Origin: Bacillota bacterium
GTDB taxonomy: Bacteria > Bacillota > Clostridia > Tissierellales > Peptoniphilaceae
Length of the DNA: 10,145 nucleotides
Direction: 5' to 3'
NCBI GenBank assembly: GCA_023393715.1
Contig: JAEXCD010000098.1
Coordinates: 1 to 10,145, forward strand
Positions 1-5,916 of this stretch are shown in pieces; the first letter of the stretch is position 1; the number at the start of each line of letters is the position of its first letter. A program made the translations under genes and the position numbers. Under the pieces are notes generated by a model, which saw only the letters and a list, made by a program, of their open reading frames with translations, did not search any database and was not told the DNA's origin.

Positions 1-2
1 GC

Positions 3-68
3 GCAGGGAAGGCCGAATCCGCTATATTCGATAATGAATGCGAAAGGGTTCGGAAAAAGGTTAAATGA
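3..68 (+). CDS. Possible 3' end of an upstream gene (partial)
   Basis: One forward frame is open from the window edge to a TGA at 66-68. It encodes about 21 residues ending in the basic stretch ERVRKKVK. The stop lies 4 nt before a hairpin terminator, which is where a gene end would be expected. A second frame also stays open from base 2 but stops at 34, and a third runs past the terminator, so the choice rests mainly on the terminator position. The product cannot be identified from so few residues. Confidence 0.3.
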   Translation, partial: AGKAESAIFDNECERVRKKVK

Positions 69-72
69 AAAA

Positions 73-98
73 GGAGAGCCGGAAGGCTCTCCTTTATT
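73..98. terminator. Bidirectional rho-independent terminator
   Basis: An 8-bp perfect stem (GGAGAGCC at 73-80, GGCTCTCC at 85-92) closes a GGAA loop. On the plus strand it is followed by TTTATT. On the minus strand it is followed by five T (complement of the A run at 68-72). It can therefore end transcripts from the gene upstream of the window and from the convergent rubredoxin gene. Confidence 0.85.
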
Positions 99-150
99 GA
101 TTATATTGACGAGTTGCGTTTCTTAAATACAACCTTGTGGCGAAGAAACG

Positions 151-174
151 CGCGTCAACCGCTGTTGTTACGCG
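151..174 (-). terminator. Hairpin across the rubredoxin stop codon, possible weak terminator
   Basis: The arms CGCGTCAAC (151-159) and GTTG(TT)ACGCG (164-174) pair with a CGCT loop and a 2-nt bulge. The bulge contains part of the rubredoxin TAA (168-170). On the minus strand the hairpin is followed only by a modest TTTCTT run, so it may act as a weak terminator or a 3'-end stabiliser. The stronger terminator at 73-98 backs it up. Confidence 0.45.
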
Positions 175-326
175 ACCGGCTCAAACTGGCTCTTGTCCGC
201 GCCGCACAGCGGGCACACCCAATCCTCCGGGATATCTGCGAAAGCCGTTCCCGGCGCAATTCCGCCGTCCGGGTCGCCAACCGCAGGATCATAGATGTAG
301 CCACAAGCAGTGCATTCAAATTTCAT
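168..326 (-). CDS. Rubredoxin
   Basis: This is a 52-residue cytoplasmic iron protein that carries single electrons on one Fe held by four cysteines. In anaerobes it typically feeds oxygen- or peroxide-detoxifying partners such as rubrerythrin or flavodiiron proteins. The two metal knuckles are plain: C5-T-A-C8-G-Y and C38-P-L-C41-G. The typical GDPDGGIAPGTAF loop and the PEDWVCP segment lie between them. Length is normal for the family. Two ATGs occur close together. I chose the one at 326 because AGGAGG (335-340 on the plus strand) lies 8 nt before it; the ATG at 332 would be only 2 nt from it, and an ATG at 350 lies upstream of it. The gene is a single-gene unit, convergent with whatever lies left of the window and divergent from the anti-sigma kinase. 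No redox partner gene is visible. Confidence 0.96.
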   Translation of the reverse strand: MKFECTACGYIYDPAVGDPDGGIAPGTAFADIPEDWVCPLCGADKSQFEPVA

Positions 327-531
327 ATTCATTTCCTCCTGTTGTTTCAATCTGTTGTGATATCTTATATACCCAGTTTCTTCAAATTACACGTGCCATT
401 CTGTTTTTCGGGGAAATCGCCGCGGCGACAACTTTTCCGTTAAAATGTTATATCGGCGGAGGAGAGGGGTATATAGGGGACGACAATGTGTGGGCAATGT
501 GTGGACAAACCATGGAAAGGGGGGATTTCAG
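327..531. promoter_or_regulatory. Divergent control region between rubredoxin and the anti-sigma kinase
   Basis: About 205 bases lie between two divergent start codons and must carry both promoters. On the plus strand there is a TAAAAT at 441-446 and a TTATAT at 448-453; the latter has GCGACA 17 bp upstream (425-430), a poor -35. TATATA at 470-475 is another possible -10. On the minus strand, TATATAAGAT (complement around 362-373) could be a -10 for rubredoxin, but no good -35 accompanies it. None of these is convincing alone. A tandem repeat at 484-504 is listed separately. Confidence 0.35.
484..504 (+). repeat. Tandem 10-bp direct repeat upstream of the anti-sigma kinase
   Basis: CAATGTGTGG occurs at 484-493 and again at 495-504. 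The copies are identical, with one base between them, giving an 11-bp period of about one DNA helical turn. It lies 28 bp before the ATG at 532, in the presumed 5' leader. This geometry suits a dimeric or tandem-binding regulator, but I recognise no known operator. Confidence 0.6.
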
Positions 532-942
532 ATGGCCTACTTATATTCCGGAACGGTCACGAGTGAAATCGCCTCGGTCTGTTCCCTGGTGTCGAAGATC
601 GTCGAAGAATTGAAGCCGGCGCTTGAGCCGAGCAAGCTGTTCGACCTCAGACTGGTGCTGAGCGAGCTGATGATCAACGGCTGTGAGCACGGAAATTTGA
701 ACGACCGGCGAAAGGTCGTCACGCTGAATTTAATGGTTACCGATCAGCGGATCGACATCGTCGTTCGCGACGAGGGATCGGGGTTTTGTTACGACGTTCA
801 TTCGCCAAGTCCGCAGTGGACGTCCTGTTCGGGGCGCGGGCTGCGCATCGTATCCTCCCTGTGCGACATCATGGAGGTGAAGGAGTCGATGGTGCGCTGC
901 GTGCTGTATCGGGAGATGGAGCAATCCTCCTCCGCCGTATGA
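532..942 (+). CDS. RsbW/SpoIIAB-like anti-sigma regulatory ATPase
   Basis: The product is a 136-residue stand-alone GHKL ATP-binding domain of the type that phosphorylates anti-anti-sigma factors and sequesters sigma factors. The ATP site is complete: N-box ELMINGCEHGN (E45, N49, H53-G54), G1 box D80-x-G82-x-G84 and G2 box G101-R-G103-L-R-I-V. The length matches SpoIIAB and RsbW. The start at 532 follows an AAAGGGGGG-type ribosome binding site by about 7 nt. The frame is open further upstream to an ATG at 445, but that would add 29 Arg-rich residues with no family support. No sigma factor, STAS anti-anti-sigma factor or PP2C phosphatase lies beside it, so its partner must be encoded elsewhere. 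It is a single-gene unit closed by the terminator at 987-1016. The family is certain; the regulated sigma factor is unknown. Confidence 0.88.
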   Translation: MAYLYSGTVTSEIASVCSLVSKIVEELKPALEPSKLFDLRLVLSELMINGCEHGNLNDRRKVVTLNLMVTDQRIDIVVRDEGSGFCYDVHSPSPQWTSCSGRGLRIVSSLCDIMEVKESMVRCVLYREMEQSSSAV

Positions 943-986
943 CCGGCTCCGTTGCTTGACCGGCGGGGCAGAAAGAGTATTAAGGG

Positions 987-1016
987 AGATCAGGGCGGCC
1001 TGATCTTTTTCTTTTT
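987..1016 (+). terminator. Rho-independent terminator after the anti-sigma kinase
   Basis: An 8-bp perfect stem (AGATCAGG at 987-994, CCTGATCT at 999-1006) closes a GCGG loop and runs into TTTTTCTTTTT. This is a strong intrinsic terminator 45 bp after the stop codon. Confidence 0.9.
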
Positions 1017-1040
1017 CAGGAGCGTTATGTTCAGGAGCGT
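1015..1040 (+). repeat. 11-bp direct repeat in the typA upstream region
   Basis: TTCAGGAGCGT occurs at 1015-1025 and 1030-1040, a 15-bp period. The first copy begins in the T tract of the preceding terminator. It lies about 80 bp upstream of the proposed typA -10. No known factor is suggested; it may be a small chance duplication. Confidence 0.5.
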
Positions 1041-1114
1041 CACGAGCGGACCGGCCGGTGCGATACCGAGCGAGGCGCGTTTTTTGAGCGGGCTCGCAGG
1101 ATTTTCTTTGGATG

Positions 1115-1123
1115 TGGTAAAAT
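1115..1123 (+). promoter_or_regulatory. typA: Extended -10 promoter candidate for typA
   Basis: TGG-TAAAAT forms an extended -10 (TGn plus a hexamer one base from TATAAT), with no good -35 at 16-18 bp. The start would be near 1130, giving a leader of about 45 nt. It is the only plausible sigma-A element between the upstream terminator and typA. Confidence 0.5.
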
Positions 1124-1147
1124 AAATGAAATCGAAAAGGAAAAGGT

Positions 1148-1175
1148 AGGAGGAAGCGGCATTCGCCGCGCGGTT
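1148..1175 (+). promoter_or_regulatory. typA: typA ribosome binding site with an intervening hairpin
   Basis: A perfect AGGAGG (1148-1153) lies 22 nt before the typA ATG, too far for normal initiation. Between them is a perfect 5-bp GC stem, GCGGC (1156-1160) and GCCGC (1165-1169), with loop ATTC. Folding it removes 14 nt and leaves 2 + 6 = 8 nt, an ideal spacing. No other Shine-Dalgarno lies nearer the ATG. An in-frame ATT at 1161 would be well spaced but is a very rare start codon. Confidence 0.65.
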
Positions 1176-3008
1176 ATGCAGGAAATCAGAGAAGATATTC
1201 GAAATATAGCAATTATTGCGCACGTCGATCACGGCAAGACGACGCTCGTGGACGGGCTGCTCCGTTCAAGCGGAACGTTCCGCGCCAATCAGGAGCTTCA
1301 GGATCGCGTGATGGATTCCAACGATTTGGAACGGGAACGGGGCATTACTATTTTATCTAAAAACACGTCGATTTATTACCATGGCGTGAAGATCAATATT
1401 ATCGATACGCCGGGACATGCCGATTTCGGCGGTGAGGTCGAACGCGTGCTCAAAATGTGCGACGGGGTGGTGCTCGTCGTCGATGCGTTTGAGGGGCCGA
1501 TGCCGCAGACAAAATTCGTGCTGCGCAAGGCGATTGAGCTGAGCCTGCCGGCGGTTGTCTGTATCAATAAGGTCGACCGTGCGGATGCGCGCGTCGTTGA
1601 GGTGCAGGACGAGGTGCTCGACCTGTTTGTCAATCTGGATGCGCCGATCGAATATCTCGACAGCCCCGTGGTGTACGCGTCGGCAAAGCAGGGCTGGGCG
1701 AGCCGCGAGGTGCTCGAGCCCAACGAGGACATGGGCGCCCTGCTCGACACGATTATTGAGTATGTTCCGGCGCCGGTCGGCGATCCCCGCGCTCCTTTTA
1801 AGCTGCTGATTTCGACGACGGATTACAACGAATACGTCGGGCGGATCGGCATCGGGAAGATCGAAGCGGGGGAGATTGCGCTGCACGACGAGGCCGTCAT
1901 TCGAAATTACAACAATCCGGAGGTCGATCAGCGCATTCGCATCACAAAAATTTTTGAATTTGAAGGCCTGCAGCGCGTCCCGGTAGAGCGATCGAGGATG
2001 GGTTCCATCGTCGCCGTCTCCGGTGTGGAGGGCATTGAGGTGGGCGATACGCTTTGCTCCCCCGATGACCTCGAGCCGCTGCCCTTTGTCAGGATCTCCG
2101 AGCCGACGCTGGCGATGCGCTTTTCCGTGAACGATTCTCCCTTTGCCGGACGCAGCGGAAAATATGTTACATCAAGGCATCTGCGCAGCCGCCTGTTTAA
2201 GGAGCTGGAAACCGACGTCAGCCTTCGCGTGGAGGAGACGGACAAAACGGATGAATTTAAGGTCAGCGGCCGCGGCGAGCTGCATTTGTCGGTGCTGATC
2301 GAAAACATGCGCCGCGAGGGCTATGAATTTCAGGTCTCAAAGCCGGAGGTGCTCTTCCGAAAGGATGAGAACGGCCGCCGCACAGAGCCGATCGAGCGCG
2401 CGATGGTCGATGTCGATCAGGAGCACGCCGGGGCGGTCATTCAGGCTCTGGGGCAGCGAAAGGGCGAGCTGGTGGAGATGACGACCTCTCCGTCGGGCTA
2501 TACGCGGCTGGTCTTTCATATTCCGGCGCGCGGGCTGATCGGCTATCGCCAGCAGCTTTTGACGGATACGCGCGGCACGGGGATCCTCAACAGCGAATTT
2601 AAGGATTATGAGCTCTATAAAGGCGATATCCCGCGCCGCATGATGGGCTCCCTGATCTCGTTTGAAACGGGCGTGGCCAGCGCCTACGGTCTGAACGCGG
2701 CGCAGGAGCGCGGGAATCTCTTTCTGGGCGCGGGCGAGGAGGTGTACGAGGGACAGATCGTCGGGGAAAATCCGAAGGGTCTGGATATCGAGGTCAATGT
2801 CTGCAAGAAAAAGCAGCAAACCAACATTCGTTCTGCTGCCTCGGACGACGCGCTGCGCTTGACGCCGCCCGTACTCCTCAGTCTGGAGCAGATGATGGAA
2901 TTTGTCGAAGCCGACGAGCGCATCGAGGTGACACCGGAGGCGCTGCGGCTGCGCAAGCGGATTTTGGACACGCAGCTGCGCTACAAGGCAAAAAAATACG
3001 AAAAATAG
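1176..3008 (+). CDS. typA: TypA/BipA ribosome-associated translational GTPase
   Basis: This is a 610-residue EF-G-like GTPase that binds 70S ribosomes and aids 50S assembly and growth under stress such as cold. The length is normal. The G domain shows G1 AHVDHGKT (15-22), G2 RERGITI (53-59), G3 DTPGHAD (77-83), G4 NKVD (131-134) and G5 SAK (169-171). Beta-barrel domain II follows from about 205. EF-G-like domains III and V and the TypA-specific C-terminal domain follow, including RGELHLSVLIENMRREGYEF and RGLIGYRQQLLTDTRGTG. The ATG at 1176 gives MQEIREDIRNIAIIAHVDHG, which matches the usual family N-terminus. The spacing of its ribosome binding site is unusual and is described in its own entry. 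The cardiolipin synthase gene follows 66 bp later without a terminator. Confidence 0.97.
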   Translation: MQEIREDIRNIAIIAHVDHGKTTLVDGLLRSSGTFRANQELQDRVMDSNDLERERGITILSKNTSIYYHGVKINIIDTPGHADFGGEVERVLKMCDGVVLVVDAFEGPMPQTKFVLRKAIELSLPAVVCINKVDRADARVVEVQDEVLDLFVNLDAPIEYLDSPVVYASAKQGWASREVLEPNEDMGALLDTIIEYVPAPVGDPRAPFKLLISTTDYNEYVGRIGIGKIEAGEIALHDEAVIRNYNNPEVDQRIRITKIFEFEGLQRVPVERSRMGSIVAVSGVEGIEVGDTLCSPDDLEPLPFVRISEPTLAMRFSVNDSPFAGRSGKYVTSRHLRSRLFKELETDVSLRVEETDKTDEFKVSGRGELHLSVLIENMRREGYEFQVSKPEVLFRKDENGRRTEPIERAMVDVDQEHAGAVIQALGQRKGELVEMTTSPSGYTRLVFHIPARGLIGYRQQLLTDTRGTGILNSEFKDYELYKGDIPRRMMGSLISFETGVASAYGLNAAQERGNLFLGAGEEVYEGQIVGENPKGLDIEVNVCKKKQQTNIRSAASDDALRLTPPVLLSLEQMMEFVEADERIEVTPEALRLRKRILDTQLRYKAKKYEK

Positions 3009-3074
3009 CGCAATGAGCGCATTGGCACGAGCAAGGAAGCACCGGAGAACCGAGGAGAAGAAAAAGAGGCTTCT

Positions 3075-4523
3075 ATGTGGGTTTTACCTGATTTTCAATC
3101 ATCCATTTGGTGGATCAACATCCTGTTGGCGACGTTAGTCATTTATTTGAGGCGGCATAAGTCTGCCCGTTCGACGATGATGTGGGTGATGATTTTTGCT
3201 TTCCTTCCGGTTATCGGCTTCGTTCTCTATCTGTTCTGGGGACAGGATTACCGCAGAGCGAAGATGTTTCGCCTCAAGGCCGAGCAGGATGAAATGGTTC
3301 GCCGCTTTGCCGATGCACAAAGTCAGGAAATTCAACAGGGTCTGCTGCCCTACAACGATCCGTCGATCGGCAAATACAGCGGCCTGATCAGCCTGAACCT
3401 CCATTCCGACAACAGCTACTACTCGCAGGGCAATCAGTGTGAGCTCTTTTTTGACGGAAAGAGCAAATTTGAAGCATTGTTTCGGGACATCGATGGGGCG
3501 AAGCAAAGCATTGATCTGCAATACTACATTATGAAGCCGGATGAAATCGGCTGGGCATTGATGAATCGACTGGAAAAAGCGGCGGCGCGCGGCGTTGCGG
3601 TTCGCATGCTGGTCGATGCGGTGGGCGGCCGGTATCTGAGTCAGCGGGAGTTTCAGTTTCTTCAAAATGCGGGCGTGCGCGTGGCTGTTTTCTTTCCTTC
3701 GCTGCTGAAGCCGATCAACTTCCGAATGAATTATCGAAACCACCGCAAGCTTGCCGTCATCGATCAGCAGATCAGCTACATCGGCGGCTTTAACGTCGGC
3801 GACGAATACGCCGGGAAAGACCGCTATTTCGGCCGGTGGCGCGATACGCATCTGCGCATTCAGGGGACGGCCAGCGCGGATCTCCAGATCCGCTTTCTGA
3901 AGGACTGGCTGTATGCGTCAGGAGACGATCCTTCGGAGCAGCCCGACGTAATCAGCTTTCCGATGCCCTGCGGAGACGTGGGGCTTCAGCTGGTGACGAG
4001 CGGCCCGGATACACAATTTCACAACATCAAGTATGCGATGATCAATCTGATCTCCTCAGCCGAGCGGACGATTTATATTCAGACGCCCTATCTCGTGCCG
4101 GATGCAGCGGTGATGGATGTGCTGACGGCAAAGCTGATCGCGGGGTGCGAGGTAAACATCATGCTGCCCGATCGACCCGATCATCCGGTCATTTACTGGG
4201 CGACGATGTCCTATGCGGGCGAGCTGCTTCGCGCGGGCGCTCGCGTGTATTGTTACAATGCGGGCTTTTTGCATGCAAAGGTGCTGATTGTCGACGAGCT
4301 GGTGTCCATTGTCGGCTCGGCCAATATGGATGAGCGTTCGTTCTCCCTGAATTTTGAAGCATCGGAGGTCATTTATAACCGCCGGATCAATGCACAGCTG
4401 CGCGAGCAGTTCCAACGAGATATCGAAGAGAGTACGCTGATTACGATGGAGTCCTATGAACAGCGCCCGTTGATGCAGCGGATCAAGGAGCCGGTGGCGC
4501 GCCTGTTCTCACCGCTTCTGTAA
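3075..4523 (+). CDS. cls: Cardiolipin synthase (phospholipase D family)
   Basis: This membrane enzyme joins two phosphatidylglycerol molecules into cardiolipin and releases glycerol. The 482-residue length is typical of the bacterial two-helix form. Two N-terminal membrane segments (about 11-25 and 36-55) are followed by a basic cytosolic linker. Both HKD motifs of the phospholipase D fold are intact: H223-R-K225 with D230 (HRKLAVID), followed by YIGGFNVGDEY, and H400-A-K402 with D407 (HAKVLIVD), followed by GSANMDERSF. The start at 3075 has AAAGAGG 5 nt upstream and an AGGAG further back. It lies 66 bp after typA with only a weak 5-bp hairpin (3011-3024, no T run) between, so cotranscription is likely. 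The membrane protein gene follows 21 bp downstream. Confidence 0.96.
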   Translation: MWVLPDFQSSIWWINILLATLVIYLRRHKSARSTMMWVMIFAFLPVIGFVLYLFWGQDYRRAKMFRLKAEQDEMVRRFADAQSQEIQQGLLPYNDPSIGKYSGLISLNLHSDNSYYSQGNQCELFFDGKSKFEALFRDIDGAKQSIDLQYYIMKPDEIGWALMNRLEKAAARGVAVRMLVDAVGGRYLSQREFQFLQNAGVRVAVFFPSLLKPINFRMNYRNHRKLAVIDQQISYIGGFNVGDEYAGKDRYFGRWRDTHLRIQGTASADLQIRFLKDWLYASGDDPSEQPDVISFPMPCGDVGLQLVTSGPDTQFHNIKYAMINLISSAERTIYIQTPYLVPDAAVMDVLTAKLIAGCEVNIMLPDRPDHPVIYWATMSYAGELLRAGARVYCYNAGFLHAKVLIVDELVSIVGSANMDERSFSLNFEASEVIYNRRINAQLREQFQRDIEESTLITMESYEQRPLMQRIKEPVARLFSPLL

Positions 4524-4544
4524 CGAGCCGGAAAGGAGAATGAA

Positions 4545-5129
4545 ATGAAAAAAAATCAACCGGATTATACTGCGCCCTTTGAAGAAATGGGTGAATTTGA
4601 GCAGGAGGCAATGGCGAAGCGCCTGGCGCAGCAGGACGCGGAAAAACGCGAGGAGCTCTCGCTGCCCCCGGATTTCGGCAGCGCGCCCGAGCGGAGCAGG
4701 CGCGGGCTCTTTGCCATCCTCACGGTGGTATTGCTTTGGGCTGCCACAGGTGCGCGCGTGGCGCATTATGTGCTGCTTCTGAACGGCTTCTTCCAGGATT
4801 TTGAAATGTATCTGACGATCTATCGCATCCCGTATCTGCTGATTTTGGCGAGCTGGCTGGTTCTGTTTTTGGATGTGGCCGGGATTCTTCTTTCGACGGA
4901 TTCCTCGGGCCGGCGAATCTGGATCGGCATTGCCGAAACCGTGTTCCTGATTATCGCCGCCGCGCCGCTCGCTGCACTGGGATATGGCATTTTCTTTGAT
5001 TTCAGCAACGTCGCCCTTCTGACCGAGACATCGTGGTTCTCGCTGCTGCAAAAGGCAACCTGGATTTCCGGTATTTGCGTCACGCTTATCCGGACGATTT
5101 CGCTTGCAATCCCCGAAATAAAACGGTAA
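4545..5129 (+). CDS. Hypothetical four-helix membrane protein
   Basis: I do not recognise this 194-residue protein. Its first 53 residues are charged and probably cytosolic, with an acidic, Gln/Ala-rich stretch (EEMGEFEQEAMAKRLAQQ) and a basic ERSRRG just before the membrane. Four hydrophobic segments follow at about 54-79, 95-117, 125-149 and 172-190, ending in a short polar tail. No signal peptide cleavage site or catalytic motif is visible. AAAGGAG at 4532-4538 sits 6 nt before the ATG. The 21-bp gap after cls and the lack of a terminator suggest coexpression with cls and possibly a role at the membrane, which is inference only. The stop codon overlaps the -10 of the rex promoter. Confidence 0.85.
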   Translation: MKKNQPDYTAPFEEMGEFEQEAMAKRLAQQDAEKREELSLPPDFGSAPERSRRGLFAILTVVLLWAATGARVAHYVLLLNGFFQDFEMYLTIYRIPYLLILASWLVLFLDVAGILLSTDSSGRRIWIGIAETVFLIIAAAPLAALGYGIFFDFSNVALLTETSWFSLLQKATWISGICVTLIRTISLAIPEIKR

Positions 5130-5132
5130 AAT
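5104..5132 (+). promoter_or_regulatory. rex: Sigma-A promoter for rex, inside the end of the preceding gene
   Basis: TTGCAA (5104-5109) and TAAAAT (5127-5132) are separated by exactly 17 bp. The -35 lies in the last codons of the membrane protein gene and the -10 begins at its TAA stop. Transcription would start near 5139 and give a leader of about 60 nt for rex. Confidence 0.65.
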
Positions 5133-5199
5133 GGAGCAAATGGATATTTTATTAACACAAAGAAAAGGCATGCTCCGCTAAAGGGACTGGAGGACGACG

Positions 5200-5847
5200 A
5201 TGAGAGAGGAAAAGGCAATTTCAAGTGCGGTCATTCGACGACTACCCAAGTATTACCGGCATCTGGGCACCATTCAGGACCGGGGGATTGTTCGAATTTC
5301 GTCGCAGAATCTAAGCGAGATCACAGGCTTCACGGCTTCTCAGATTCGTCAGGATCTCAATCACTTCGGCGGGTTTGGACAGCAGGGCTACGGATATAAC
5401 GTCGAGAAGCTGCGCACACAGCTGGCGCAGATCATCGGGCTGGATCAGCGGTACCGGATGATTATCATCGGTGCGGGACATATGGGACAGGCAATCTGCA
5501 ATTATCAGGGCTTCCAGGATGCCGGTTTTTCCGTCGCCGCGCTTTTTGACCGCGATGCAAAGAAGATCGGCACGAAAATCAATAATATTCCGGTTTATTC
5601 CGTAGACGATCTGGAAGACTTTGTCCGCGAGAACGCCATTGAGATCGCGGCGCTGACGACGCCGAAGTCGGTCGCGCAGAGCCTGGCGGATGCGGCTGCG
5701 CGAAGCGGTGTGCGCGGCATCTGGAATTTTGCGCCGGTGGATTTGCGCTTGCCGGACGATATCGTCCTGGAAAATGTGCACCTGGATGAAAGTCTTCACA
5801 CCTTGAATTACTACATCAGCCATTTGAAGGACTATAAAGGAATTTGA
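5200..5847 (+). CDS. rex: Redox-sensing transcriptional repressor Rex
   Basis: Rex is a homodimeric repressor that binds DNA when NAD+ is high and releases it when NADH rises, so it controls fermentation and respiration genes. The 215-residue length is typical. The N-terminal winged helix (about 1-80) includes the hallmark QIRQDLNHFGGFGQQGYGY (48-66). The Rossmann domain follows with G91-A-G93-H-M-G96 and D117 in ALFDRD, the acidic residue that selects NAD(H). The C-terminal swapped helix ends in LDESLHTLNYYISHLKDY. GGAGG at 5189-5193 is 6 nt before the ATG. It is transcribed from its own promoter and closed by a hairpin terminator. The upstream leader holds TTAACACAA (5152-5160), at most a poor half operator, so self-repression is not supported here. 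Confidence 0.97.
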   Translation: MREEKAISSAVIRRLPKYYRHLGTIQDRGIVRISSQNLSEITGFTASQIRQDLNHFGGFGQQGYGYNVEKLRTQLAQIIGLDQRYRMIIIGAGHMGQAICNYQGFQDAGFSVAALFDRDAKKIGTKINNIPVYSVDDLEDFVRENAIEIAALTTPKSVAQSLADAAARSGVRGIWNFAPVDLRLPDDIVLENVHLDESLHTLNYYISHLKDYKGI

Positions 5848-5873
5848 GGAAATTTGTAGAAACGTGTTAAAAT
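5844..5873 (+). promoter_or_regulatory. Promoter for the ABC-F/phosphodiesterase unit, overlapping the rex terminator
   Basis: TTGAGG (5844-5849, overlapping the rex TGA) and TAAAAT (5868-5873) are 18 bp apart. The -10 is preceded by TGT, an extended -10. Transcription would begin near 5880, at the tip of the rex terminator hairpin, about 37 nt before the ABC-F ATG. Confidence 0.6.
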
Positions 5874-5898
5874 GGGTGGAAAGATCCGCCCATTTTTT
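5869..5898 (+). terminator. Rho-independent terminator after rex
   Basis: A 12-bp stem pairs 5869-5880 with 5885-5896, including one G-U pair, around an AAGA loop, and runs into six T (5893-5898). It lies 21 bp after the rex stop. Its left arm carries most of the -10 of the next promoter. Confidence 0.85.
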
Positions 5899-5916
5899 AT
5901 TTGTCAGGAGGAACGC

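Noticed and set aside
500..508. TGTGGACAA as a DnaA box
   Set aside because: One mismatch from the consensus, single copy, part of a tandem repeat, and no replication genes nearby.
445..531. Longer N-terminus for the anti-sigma kinase
   Set aside because: It adds 29 Arg-rich residues unlike the family and passes through the tandem repeat; ATG 532 has a good ribosome binding site.
1027..1125. Possible 32-codon small ORF (MFRSVTSGPAG...) before typA
   Set aside because: Its AGGAG is only 4 nt from the ATG, it begins within 20 nt of the terminator, and its stop overlaps the typA -10. No family resemblance.
1161..1175. ATT 1161 as the typA start codon
   Set aside because: Spacing from AGGAGG is good, but ATT starts are very rare and the extra residues IRRAV do not match the family; ATG 1176 does.
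990..1232. 80-codon minus-strand open frame upstream of and into typA
   Set aside because: It would run antisense across the typA promoter, ribosome binding site and first codons; no ribosome binding site or recognised domain.
1353..3851. Long minus-strand open frames opposite typA and cls
   Set aside because: They mirror strongly conserved coding sequence on the plus strand and have no recognisable domains; shadows of the codon pattern.
5152..5160. TTAACACAA as a Rex operator upstream of rex
   Set aside because: The clostridial site is TTGTTAA-N4-TTAACAA. Only an imperfect half is present and the left half is missing.
5133..5176. Inverted repeat GGAGCA/TGCTCC before rex
   Set aside because: Only 6 bp with a 32-nt loop, no T run, and the left arm lies upstream of the predicted transcript start.
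5872..5916. Upstream in-frame ATG for the ABC-F protein
   Set aside because: It lies inside the terminator hairpin and upstream of the predicted transcript start, with no Shine-Dalgarno; ATG 5917 has AGGAGG.
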